Below, piece after piece: positions 32,388 through 39,647 of a DNA stretch of 64,000 bases. This DNA comes from Lachnospiraceae bacterium NK4A144. Its GTDB lineage: Bacteria > Bacillota > Clostridia > Lachnospirales > Lachnospiraceae. The position numbers were made by a program, and so were the translations under genes. Location: positions 1-64,000 of the forward strand of contig KE384175.1 in the NCBI GenBank assembly GCA_000424365.1, written 5' to 3'. Position 1 is the stretch's first letter; every line of letters starts with the position of its first letter. The notes beneath the pieces are model-generated. The model ran no database searches, had not been told where the DNA came from, and saw nothing but the letters and a program-made list of their open reading frames with translations.

Positions 32388-32984
32388 ATGGTAGAGTCAA
32401 AGAAAACGATGACTCAGAATCTTGAAGAAATGAAGAATAGAGTCGACGTTAATTTAGAACAAGAAGGAAAAGATTTTGATGAAAAGGTTGAAGACGGACT
32501 GACCGAGGAGCAGAAAGCTAAAATAAAAGAGGAGACTGGCTGGTCTGATGAAGTCATAGACGTTATGATAACATGGGTTGAGTATCAAATATATAAAAAA
32601 GCAGGTTTACAAGAAGTAGAAATTGGTGGCAAGAAGTGTCTTATTAGAGATGACATTGACTTGGATAAGAAGTGGGAAAATGGTAAATTTGATGAAAACG
32701 GGAATCCTAAATTTGAAAAAAATCGAGAACGTATGGAAAAAGGCAGGGCACCTCTTGATGAGAGCGGTAAGCCTATTCAGCTTCACCATATTGGACAACA
32801 TGCAGATTCACCTCTTGCCGAATTGAAATTTGTGGAGCATAGATGTAATGGTAATGACACAATTCTTCATCAAAAGACTAAGGAAACTGAAATTCATGGC
32901 GCGGGAAATAGGTGGGACAAAGAACGTCAGGAATATTGGAAGAATCGTGCAGCATATAGTAAGGGAGAGAGTGGCAATGGCTAA
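32388..32984 (+). CDS. LHH-type HNH/Endo VII nuclease toxin
   Basis: A 198-residue protein. The C-terminal nuclease domain has the conserved LHH motif (GKPIQLHHIGQHADSPLAEL, ~130-150), then HRCNGNDTILH and an E/H-rich end, as in toxin domains of the HNH/Endonuclease VII superfamily. The N-terminal part (ETGWSDEVIDVMITWVEYQIYKKAGLQE) is the pretoxin segment often linked to LXG or Wap-type proteins, but no secretion or delivery domain is present. It is followed, with 8 bp overlap, by an SMI1-like immunity gene. Start 32388 follows GGAGGAAA. Confidence 0.85.
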   Translation: MVESKKTMTQNLEEMKNRVDVNLEQEGKDFDEKVEDGLTEEQKAKIKEETGWSDEVIDVMITWVEYQIYKKAGLQEVEIGGKKCLIRDDIDLDKKWENGKFDENGNPKFEKNRERMEKGRAPLDESGKPIQLHHIGQHADSPLAELKFVEHRCNGNDTILHQKTKETEIHGAGNRWDKERQEYWKNRAAYSKGESGNG

Positions 32985-33381
32985 TATAGTGGAGAAATTA
33001 AAAATGATACCTGATTTGGGAAGAGCAAAGGGATGTTCTCTTAAACAGATAAAAGATGCACAAGAGCAATTGGATATGGTTTTCCCTGATGAGTATATTG
33101 ATTATGTAAAAGAATTTGGTTGCATTGATTTTGGAGCGACAGAATGGACAGGCCTAAATATTAAAGGTTATTTGAATACAGTTACAGCTACGCAGCAGGA
33201 AAAAAATGTAAATTCCAGTTTTCCACATAAGCATTTTGTGTTAGAAGATTTAAGTATTGATGCCAAAAAGGTTATTGTGAATGAAGATGGGAAGGTTTAT
33301 ATGCTTCAGTACGAGAGAATAACACCTTCGTGTAATTCAATTTCTGAATACTTAGATATGTGCATCCAAAAGAATCGTTAA
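32977..33381 (+). CDS. SMI1/KNR4-family immunity protein
   Basis: A 134-residue cytoplasmic protein with the SMI1/KNR4 pattern (GCSLKQIKDAQEQLDMVFPDEYIDYVKEFGCIDF, then WTGL and FVLEDLSIDAKKVIVNEDGKVYML). This superfamily supplies many immunity proteins of polymorphic toxins. Its overlap with the LHH nuclease gene argues that it neutralises that toxin. Confidence 0.82.
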   Translation: MANIVEKLKMIPDLGRAKGCSLKQIKDAQEQLDMVFPDEYIDYVKEFGCIDFGATEWTGLNIKGYLNTVTATQQEKNVNSSFPHKHFVLEDLSIDAKKVIVNEDGKVYMLQYERITPSCNSISEYLDMCIQKNR

Positions 33382-33808
33382 AGTTTTTGAACATAGTTTA
33401 TGTTGAAGGTGGTTTCAAAATCTGAGAAATTGTTAAAGTTTTCATTTTCATGAGCTCTTTAATATACTACCAGTGAAACGTACCTAACCTTGCTTTTGGC
33501 AACGTCGAGACGATAGTATTGTCGTTCAAGAAGAATACACATAAGTGATAAAAATGGAACTGGATCCCATGTCTATCAAAATACCTTATGTAATAAAAGT
33601 AGCTGCCTAAACAGCAGTATTGGTGTTATGGACGCACCCTGAACCTACGTTGAAGTTTTCAACACGCATCAGATGCTCGGCAATTCAATTGCCGAGTAGT
33701 TCACTGGAGTTGATATAAGGCGATGTACAAAATGTGATTCATAATATATTAGGTTGAATTATAGCTATAATCTATAGTAAAATGTGATTAAGAAATGGAG
33801 GTGTTCAC
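33382..33808. repeat. Recombinase-tail repeat copy B and a hairpin
   Basis: At 33503-33548 the frame VETIVLSFKKNTHK, followed by a stop, matches the end of the serine recombinase at 25325-25371. Further on, CTCGGCAAT (33676-33684) pairs with ATTGCCGAG (33688-33696). No gene is supported. The segment may be an old att site left by an element insertion. Confidence 0.55.
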
Positions 33809-34051
33809 ATGAAAATTGATACCAATACTATGATTTCAATCACAGAAGCAAACCAGAACTTTTCCAAGGTTACCAGATTAGTTGATGAGAAGGGATCTGC
33901 GCTTATTCTGAAAAATAATGTTCCACGATATCTTGTAATTGATTTTAGTAAAGCAGATGAAAATTCTGTTGCCTCAAATGAAGATGTTCTTGCCATATCC
34001 AAAAGACTTCTTGACCAAAATAAGGAAGCTTATCAGGAGCTTGCGAAATGA
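33809..34051 (+). CDS. Phd-family antitoxin
   Basis: An 80-residue antitoxin. The N-terminal Phd/YefM-like fold (NTMISITEANQNFSKVTRLVDEKGSALILKNNVPRYLVIDF) binds its own promoter in this family, and the C-terminal helix (EDVLAISKRLLDQNKEAYQELAK) wraps the toxin. It overlaps doc by 4 bp. AATGGAGGTG precedes the ATG. Confidence 0.85.
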   Translation: MKIDTNTMISITEANQNFSKVTRLVDEKGSALILKNNVPRYLVIDFSKADENSVASNEDVLAISKRLLDQNKEAYQELAK

Positions 34052-34425
34052 AAAGATTAAGCAAAGAGCAGATTTTGATGCTTCATTCTCAGTTGATTGA
34101 AGTGTCAGGTGGAAGTGATGGAGTAAGAGATTATAATTTGCTGGATTCAGCGTTAGAAAGTCCATTCCAGTCATTTGGAGGAGAAGATTTTTATCAGACC
34201 GTTCAGGCTAAGGGTGCAAGACTTGGATACGGTCTGATAAAAAATCATTGCATGGTTGATGGTAAAAAAAGAATCGGGACTCATGCAATGCTGGTATTTC
34301 TTGCTTTGAATGGCATAGAACTCAAATATACTCAAAAAGAGCTGTATGAAACAATTCTAAAGGTTGCAGATGGAAGTATGGAATATGACGATTTACTGCA
34401 ATGGGTTTTAGAACATGAGGTGTGA
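34048..34425 (+). CDS. doc: Doc-family toxin (Fic fold)
   Basis: A 125-residue Doc protein. In the family, the Fic-type motif HxFx(D)GN(K)R phosphorylates EF-Tu. Here it reads NHCMVDGKKRIGTHAMLVFLALNG (~70-93): His, Asp, Gly and the KR pair are kept, but the usual Asn of GN is Lys. Other Doc features are LMLHSQLIEVSGGSDGVRDYNLLDSALESPFQSFGG. The variant motif may weaken or alter catalysis. Paired with the Phd antitoxin upstream. Confidence 0.85.
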   Translation: MKRLSKEQILMLHSQLIEVSGGSDGVRDYNLLDSALESPFQSFGGEDFYQTVQAKGARLGYGLIKNHCMVDGKKRIGTHAMLVFLALNGIELKYTQKELYETILKVADGSMEYDDLLQWVLEHEV

Positions 34426-34557
34426 TTCCTCGAATACCAATTCGAAATAGTAATAAACACGAGCGGTGAGGCGATTGTCTTGTCGCTTTTTTGTTTGGGC
34501 AGCTGTGGGAGTTTTGATTGACAAGTAACAAGTTTGATTGCATTATTTGATTGAAAT

Positions 34558-34756
34558 AGCGAATCAGATATAAATTCCGTGTAGATTATGGTACTGAAGG
34601 CGATGGCAAGGTGTCGTTTAACGAGAACGATGTCGAGATGCTAGTATAGCTGTCAGAGAAGAACATATATAAGAGATAAGAATATTGATTTTAAAGGCTT
34701 GCCTGGAAACTACCGTTAAATTGCGGTTTCAGCCCTGGGCAAGCCTTTGTTTTTAT
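34558..34756 (+). pseudogene. Serine recombinase 3' remnant with terminator (repeat copy C)
   Basis: From ~34571 the frame KFRVDYGTEGDGKVSFNENDVEMLV, then an in-frame TAG, then LSEKNIYKR matches the end of the intact recombinase (KFRFPVYYNG...LETVVLLSKKNTYKR). The following structure repeats copy A: AAAGGCTTGCC (34693-34703) with GGGCAAGCCTTT (34737-34748). This is the tail of a second, lost recombinase and marks an element boundary. Confidence 0.65.
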
Positions 34757-34895
34757 TTCTCAAGAAGGCTTTCCATGCTACAACCGAGCACTTTTGAGAT
34801 TCGGTAGAGAGCATCGGTACTCACTTTGTTGATATCTGCTTCGTGAAGCGTATAGTACATGTTTGTCAGGTCTTCGCAGGAGAGTTGTAAACGGT
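34755..34895 (-). pseudogene. XRE-type regulator remnant
   Basis: On the minus strand the frame RLQLSCEDLTNMYYTLHEADINKVSTDALYRISKVLGCSMESLLEK then stop is the C-terminal half of a small helix-turn-helix repressor. Its N-terminus is missing. It is a fragment left by rearrangement next to repeat copy C. Confidence 0.55.
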
Positions 34896-34986
34896 AACTG
34901 GACATGAATATAGTACATAGTTACAATGATTAATGAAAAAAATGGCTCATTCATCTCGTGAAAGGGCAGGGAAAGTTGGGATATAA

Positions 34987-35826
34987 ATGAAAAATATTTT
35001 CGGAGCAGATATTACAGATAAGAATGATTCGCATGTTAATTATGAAAAGTTTATAGACAGAAGAATCAGTGATGAGACAAAGAAAATCGCGGAAGACTAT
35101 GACAAAAAAGTGTCGGATATTATGGCAAGAGCAACTATTCCGGATCTGTTGATAACGATTTATAGAAGCAGTACTTATGTGATGATAGCAGCGGTGCTGC
35201 TGTACTTGTCAAGTCATATAAAATACAAGTTAGTGATCTTCGGAGCGCTCTTTTTGATCGCAGGAGTCGCAAAGATCGTCATCAGGAAGTATGCTGAGAA
35301 ACGGAAGAAAAGCGTAATGACTGAAGAGGCCAAAGATGAACTTGACAGTGAATATAAAAAAGTTCAGGTGCTTATCAGTAATGAACTGAGGATTCCCGAT
35401 GAAACTGAGAAAGTCGATGTATTAATGGAGCGATATATCGAGAAGAACGGAAAGGTAAAGAGTAAGGGATATATTATCACCGATTGTAAAAACCTTCCGG
35501 TGAAAATATTTGAAGAGGATATGTATTTTTGCATCACGGATAATGTCGAAGTAGAAAGAATCCCATTTTCGTCCATAAAAGGTATTTCTTACACAAAGTG
35601 GAAAAAGAGCTTCTTAGAATGGAATAAGGAGGAAAAATACAATTCAAAGACTTTCAAAAAATATAAGGTTGTACAGAACGGAATGGAAATATATTTCGTG
35701 AAGTGTCTTAAAGTTGAATTTACATGTGATGGTGAAGATTATTACCTAATGTTCCCCATTTATGAAAAAGACAAGGTTTTAAAGATTGCACATTTAACGA
35801 CACTGAATAATGCTTATGCTATGTAA
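34987..35826 (+). CDS. Two-helix membrane protein of unknown function
   Basis: A 279-residue protein, unrecognised. Two adjacent membrane helices occur at ~58-78 and ~83-100 (YVMIAAVLLYLSSHI; LVIFGALFLIAGVAKIVI). Before them is a charged N-terminal region, and after them a ~175-residue cytoplasmic domain with alternating strands (GYIITDCKNLPVKIFEEDMYFCITDNVEVERIPFSSI), suggestive of a PH-like fold. It is a single gene between island fragments, followed by terminators. Confidence 0.6.
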   Translation: MKNIFGADITDKNDSHVNYEKFIDRRISDETKKIAEDYDKKVSDIMARATIPDLLITIYRSSTYVMIAAVLLYLSSHIKYKLVIFGALFLIAGVAKIVIRKYAEKRKKSVMTEEAKDELDSEYKKVQVLISNELRIPDETEKVDVLMERYIEKNGKVKSKGYIITDCKNLPVKIFEEDMYFCITDNVEVERIPFSSIKGISYTKWKKSFLEWNKEEKYNSKTFKKYKVVQNGMEIYFVKCLKVEFTCDGEDYYLMFPIYEKDKVLKIAHLTTLNNAYAM

Positions 35827-35887
35827 ACAATGACTGTAACTAAATTTCGATGGATTACAAGATAGAACTAAACTAATGAAAGTCAGA

Positions 35888-36140
35888 GGATAACCTCGTA
35901 GTCAATGAATGAGGTTATCCTTGCCGCTTTCTTAAATTGACTTTATTCAAGACTATAGAAGAACCCACAGGAGTGTTCTTGTGGGTTAGTAAAAAGTGTA
36001 AGTAAAACAGGCTTTTTTTCAGTGTGGAGAAGAGTCTGTTTTCTTTTCGTGATATGATGATAATGGAGTTGAGTATTTAGTAATGGGCTAACAGAATAGA
36101 AATTGATAACGACAGGGTGTGGAAATTATCTGCACCCTGT
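35888..36140. terminator. Three successive hairpins
   Basis: GGATAACCTC/GAGGTTATCC (35888-35920), AACCCACA/TGTGGGTT (35962-35987) and ACAGGGTG/CACCCTGT (36112-36140, followed by TTTTGTTT). The first and last look like intrinsic terminators. No gene lies between them. Confidence 0.55.
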
Positions 36141-36178
36141 TTTGTTTACAATATGTACTTGACAAAAGCGATTGTTAC

Positions 36179-36227
36179 GTAAGCGAAATGTATTACACCG
36201 GTATAATACCTAAAGTACATTTCGCTT
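36179..36227. repeat. IS66-type element end with a 12-bp hairpin
   Basis: The sequence begins GTAAGCG, the usual start of IS66 terminal repeats. AAGCGAAATGTA (36181-36192) pairs perfectly with TACATTTCGCTT (36216-36227) and is followed by TTTTATTTTT. A near copy stands at 38132 in the same orientation. Confidence 0.65.
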
Positions 36228-36950
36228 TTATTTTTCAGTTTCGTTTTTCTGATCAGTAGAACAAGACCTTCTCATTTTATCTGTCCATGGCATCAATTCA
36301 TCTATGTTTTCGGACTCATCATTGTAGCCCATCATTTCAATCAATACCTTTTCCAAATATTTCATGACATTTAGCTTGTTACGTTTTGCACTTTCGACCA
36401 GGCTATATATGATCGCACTGGTTTCAGCGCCGTCTGTAGAGTTATGGAACATGAAGTTCTTTCTTCCGACAGCGTAAGGACGAGCACTGTTTTTCGCGAA
36501 ATTATTAGAAATCGGGATACGTTCATCCAGCAAATAATTCTTTGGCATGTTCTCCATGCCGTGAGGGCTGATATTCATACATCGCGATGGGAGGAAATCC
36601 ATCGTTTCCGGTGCAGTACAGCCACATATAGGATTTTGACTGTGGTGTCTTTCCATTCTCTTTAAGGACTTGACACGGAGTCTCATCCATACAGATCAAT
36701 ATCCTGTCTATCAAGTAATGATGCAACCGTTCATACACAGGTCGAAAATACTTTTCAGCACAGGTTATGCTCCATTTCACCATTGCAGTTAGGACAGATC
36801 CGATCTTCTGGATCTACTGGAATGACACGCTTTTCCGATGGAAGATTTTTATAGATTTCTTCGTTTGTAGACTTCTTTTTTCGAGACTCTTTTCTTTTAT
36901 AAGATGAAATCTCTTTTTCGCAATTAAACAACTTGAAATACTTACGCAGA
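36228..36950 (-). pseudogene. IS66-family transposase with internal deletions
   Basis: On the minus strand the N-terminal linker (EEIYKNLPSEKRVIPVDPEDRICPNC) jumps straight to SITCAEKYFRPVYERLHHYL and DETPCQVLKENGKTPQSKSYMWLY. After YEYQPSRHGEHAKELF the frame changes near 36540 to LLDERIPISNNFAKNSARPYAVGRKNFMF and the C-terminus. Two central blocks of the normal ~500-residue transposase are missing, so it cannot be active. Confidence 0.8.
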
Positions 36951-37037
36951 TATAATCATATTCTGGATTTAAAAGTGATTTCACTTGTGCTATTTTATAA
37001 ATCAAAGTAGAACAGATACACCAAGGATTGAATTGCT

Positions 37038-37982
37038 ATGGATAACCTAAAACCAATACTTTCTGTTGATGAACAGATTCAACATTTAAAGGATAAGGGT
37101 GTTAGATTTGAAATAATGGATGAAGAAAGTGCTAGGCATTATTTGACCGAGCATAATAATTATTTTAAGCTTACATCTTATAGAAAAAATTATGCGAAGC
37201 ATCCGGATGGCGAGAATAGGGGTAAATACATAGATCTTGATTTTGCATATTTAGTGGATATTGCTGTCATAGATATGCAGTTAAGATACATGATAGTTCC
37301 GATGGCGCTGGATATCGAACACCATACTAAGTTGCAGTTGCTAAGGAAGGTAGAGAACCATTCAGAGGATGGCTATCAAATAGTTCAGGATTATATAGAT
37401 TCTCTAAGTGCAAATCAAAAGGCAATTTATGATGGCGAAATAGATCGCAACAGAGGGAATGTATATTGTGGAGATATAATCGATAAGTATGATGGAGCGT
37501 ATCCAATCTGGGCTTTTCTTGAGGTTATACCATTTGGACGCCTTGTTTCGTTCTATAGTTTTTGTGCAGACAGATTTGCTGATAAAAATATGAAGAACAA
37601 CTTTTACAGGTTGTTGACCTGTAAAGAAATACGGAATGCTTCTGCTCATAGTAACTGTATTCTTAATGACTTGAAGGCAAGGACAGCAAGCCATGATACC
37701 AATGCTGGTGTAACTAAGGCATTGATGAACATTAAGGGAATGAATACAAACTTTAGAAAGAACCGCATGAGCAATGCTAGAATCCAGCAAATTGTGACCC
37801 TTCTTTACATGCACAAAGAGATTGTTACAAGTGAAGGGGTGCATGAGAATGAGGGTAAGGGGCTCCATGATGTGATCACTAGCGCATTCAAGAATAAGGA
37901 CTATTATAAGAATAATCCGATGCTTAAGGGTACCTTTGATTTTTTGAAATTGGTGGTTGACAGTTGGTATACTCATGAGTAA
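37038..37982 (+). CDS. Abi_2-family abortive infection protein (HEPN-like)
   Basis: A 314-residue protein of the AbiD/AbiF group (Abi_2), which aborts phage infection in lactococci. Family features are LSVDEQIQHLKDKGVRFE, YLTEHNNYFKLTSYRKNY, DLDFAYLVDIAVIDMQLRYMIVPMALDIEHHTKLQLL and the HEPN-type RNase motif R-N-A-S-A-H (EIRNASAHSNCIL, ~210). The fold suggests toxin-like RNA cleavage on infection. It stands alone between two IS66 ends, with a terminator after it. Confidence 0.88.
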   Translation: MDNLKPILSVDEQIQHLKDKGVRFEIMDEESARHYLTEHNNYFKLTSYRKNYAKHPDGENRGKYIDLDFAYLVDIAVIDMQLRYMIVPMALDIEHHTKLQLLRKVENHSEDGYQIVQDYIDSLSANQKAIYDGEIDRNRGNVYCGDIIDKYDGAYPIWAFLEVIPFGRLVSFYSFCADRFADKNMKNNFYRLLTCKEIRNASAHSNCILNDLKARTASHDTNAGVTKALMNIKGMNTNFRKNRMSNARIQQIVTLLYMHKEIVTSEGVHENEGKGLHDVITSAFKNKDYYKNNPMLKGTFDFLKLVVDSWYTHE

Positions 37983-38074
37983 AATATAAAGCACAAAGAA
38001 AAAGTTTAACTTTTGCAGAGCGGCATTGCACATAGTGTGATGTTAGCTCTGTTTTTCGTTGTATAGATATTCTT

Positions 38075-38098
38075 GCCTCCTGCAGGAGGCTTTTTTTT
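38075..38098 (+). terminator. Terminator after the Abi gene
   Basis: The perfect palindrome GCCTCCTGCAGGAGGC (38075-38090) is followed by eight T. Confidence 0.7.
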
Positions 38099-38131
38099 AG
38101 TTTCCATTATGCAAACTAGGTTTTCATATTG

Positions 38132-38247
38132 GTAAGCGAAATGTATTATGCCGGGTAGAAATTCTCGGAAATGCATTTTGCTTTTATTTTTCAGCTTCGT
38201 TTTTCTGATCTGTAGAACAAGATCTTCTCATTTTATCTGTCCATAGT
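38132..38247. mobile_element. Second IS66 end, truncated
   Basis: GTAAGCGAAATG starts at 38132 and the next ~115 bp follow the 36179-36290 sequence closely, including the transposase C-terminal codons on the minus strand. The match ends abruptly at ~38247, where an ORF6N fragment begins. It is a direct-repeat copy, so the Abi gene is bracketed by IS66 ends. Confidence 0.7.
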
Positions 38248-38451
38248 CGGAAGTTTCAAGGTGATGATTTTATGTTTGAACTTACGGATGAAGAGACAGA
38301 GAAACTTTCAAGGTGCAAAAATTTCACCTTGAAGATTGATGATAGAATAATTTATAGCATACGTGATAAGACAGCATTTATACAAATGTCTTGGATAAAA
38401 TTACTTAATGACAGAAAGAATATAGGTCAGTGGAGAACAAAACTCTGCTGA
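38248..38451 (+). pseudogene. ORF6N-domain gene fragment containing a covarying palindrome
   Basis: The frame RKFQGDDFMFELTDEETEKLSRCKNFTLK matches the middle of ORF6N domains (compare EFTFKLTRDEWKDLRSKNLTS in the intact gene), then diverges and stops at 38451. Start and 5' half are lost at the IS66 junction. TTCAAGGTG (38307-38315) pairs with CACCTTGAA (38325-38333) at the same codons where the intact gene has its palindrome, though the arm bases differ. Confidence 0.6.
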
Positions 38452-38463
38452 CCTTATTTTTGA

Positions 38464-38511
38464 TTGACAAGCTAATAAATATTAGCTAAACTATGGCTAA
38501 CAGTTATTAGC
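38464..38511 (+). promoter_or_regulatory. tetR promoter with two palindromic operators
   Basis: TTGACA (38464-38469), 17-bp spacer, TAAACT (38487-38492). Operator 1, AGCTAATA-AA-TATTAGCT (38470-38487), fills the spacer. Operator 2, GCTAACAGTTATTAGC (38496-38511), covers the start region. Both share GCTAA...TTAGC ends and lie 25 bp apart. Confidence 0.7.
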
Positions 38512-38526
38512 GGATTGGAGGAAGCC

Positions 38527-39123
38527 ATGTCTACCAAAGAGAAAATACTGGATGCAGCATTAACATTATTTGCAGAGAATGGATATGATGGGACAAGTGT
38601 AGAGCAGATTGCAAATATTGTCGGAATTAAGGCTCCGTCCCTCTACAAGCACTACAAGGGAAAAGAGGATATCTTAAATTCGTTGATTGATTCTGCGGAA
38701 GCACGGTACGATGAAATGTTTGGGTCTGAAAACCATATCGGCAGGATTCCTGAGAGCCGGGAGGGATTTATTAAAGTGACTATGGGAAGAGTCTCATTCA
38801 CAATGAGAGATCCGATGATTCGCAAGATAAGGATGCTTCTTGTTCAGGAACAGTTCAGAAACGAGAGGATATCTGAGGTTACGACAAAGCATCAACTGGA
38901 TGGGATACAGGGGATGTTTGCTAAAATCATCAAAGGAATGATGGATGCAGGGATAGTCGTAAAGGATGATCCGAATCTGCTTGCTGTAGAGCTTACGGCT
39001 CCGGCGGTTTTGCAGATTGCAAGGTCAGACAGACAGCCACAGTATGAGGATGAATGTTTGGAGTGCATCGAAAGACATCTTCAGCATTTCTGCGATTCAT
39101 ACATGAGACATCCCATGGGATAA
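38527..39123 (+). CDS. TetR/AcrR-family regulator
   Basis: A 198-residue repressor. The N-terminal HTH is KEKILDAALTLFAENGYDGTSVEQIANIVGIKAPSLYKHYKGKEDILNSLI (~3-52), followed by a helical ligand domain without a recognisable specificity. Two palindromes in its own promoter imply autorepression. The next genes (DUF3795 protein, CPBP protease) run the same way and could be its targets. Start 38527 follows GGAGGAAG. Confidence 0.9.
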   Translation: MSTKEKILDAALTLFAENGYDGTSVEQIANIVGIKAPSLYKHYKGKEDILNSLIDSAEARYDEMFGSENHIGRIPESREGFIKVTMGRVSFTMRDPMIRKIRMLLVQEQFRNERISEVTTKHQLDGIQGMFAKIIKGMMDAGIVVKDDPNLLAVELTAPAVLQIARSDRQPQYEDECLECIERHLQHFCDSYMRHPMG

Positions 39124-39263
39124 AAAACAACTTACCGTTTGTGGTGTTGGCTTATAAGGGCAAGATAGATTGACAGATAAAAGCGTATGTGGAACGAAAC
39201 AAATCAAAGACGGTCAATGGAATACGCTTTACGCCAATGAAATATAGGCAGGAGGCTTTGGTT

Positions 39264-39608
39264 ATGAATGATTATATTGCATATTGCGGGCTGGACTGTG
39301 AGGTCTGTGAAGCTCGTCTGGCGACGGTTAATAATGACAATGAACTGCGGATAAAGGTGTCGAAAGAATGGTCAGAGCTTAATGGAGTGGAGATCACGCC
39401 GGAGATGATCAACTGCTCAGGCTGTCGGATTCCGGGAGTTAAGACACCGTATTGCGATATGCTATGTCTGATCAGGCAGTGCGCAAGAGAAAAACAGATG
39501 GAAACCTGCGGCGGCTGTCCGGAAATGAAGTATTGCGAAAAGGTTGGAGCAATTATCGAAAACAATCCTGATGCACGTGACAGGCTCGAAATAGCTGGGA
39601 GTGAATGA
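39264..39608 (+). CDS. DUF3795 cysteine-rich protein
   Basis: A 114-residue cytoplasmic protein with a DUF3795 pattern: YCGLDCEVCEA (~7), INCSGCR (~52), CDMLCLIRQCA (~66) and CGGCPEMKYCEK (~86). The many CxxC-like pairs suggest zinc or Fe-S binding; function is unknown. The start at 39264 follows AGGAGG. Confidence 0.85.
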   Translation: MNDYIAYCGLDCEVCEARLATVNNDNELRIKVSKEWSELNGVEITPEMINCSGCRIPGVKTPYCDMLCLIRQCAREKQMETCGGCPEMKYCEKVGAIIENNPDARDRLEIAGSE

Positions 39609-39647
39609 TAGATAGAATATGTAAGGTATCGTGTGAGGAAGGCAAAA

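Noticed and set aside
36228-36686. An intact short transposase gene
   Set aside because: It lacks the catalytic core blocks of IS66 transposases and changes frame near 36540, so it is a remnant.
20370-38450. A prophage
   Set aside because: No capsid, portal, terminase, tail or lysis genes are present; ORF6N and XRE genes alone do not make a phage, and mobC plus serine recombinase fit a mobilizable element.
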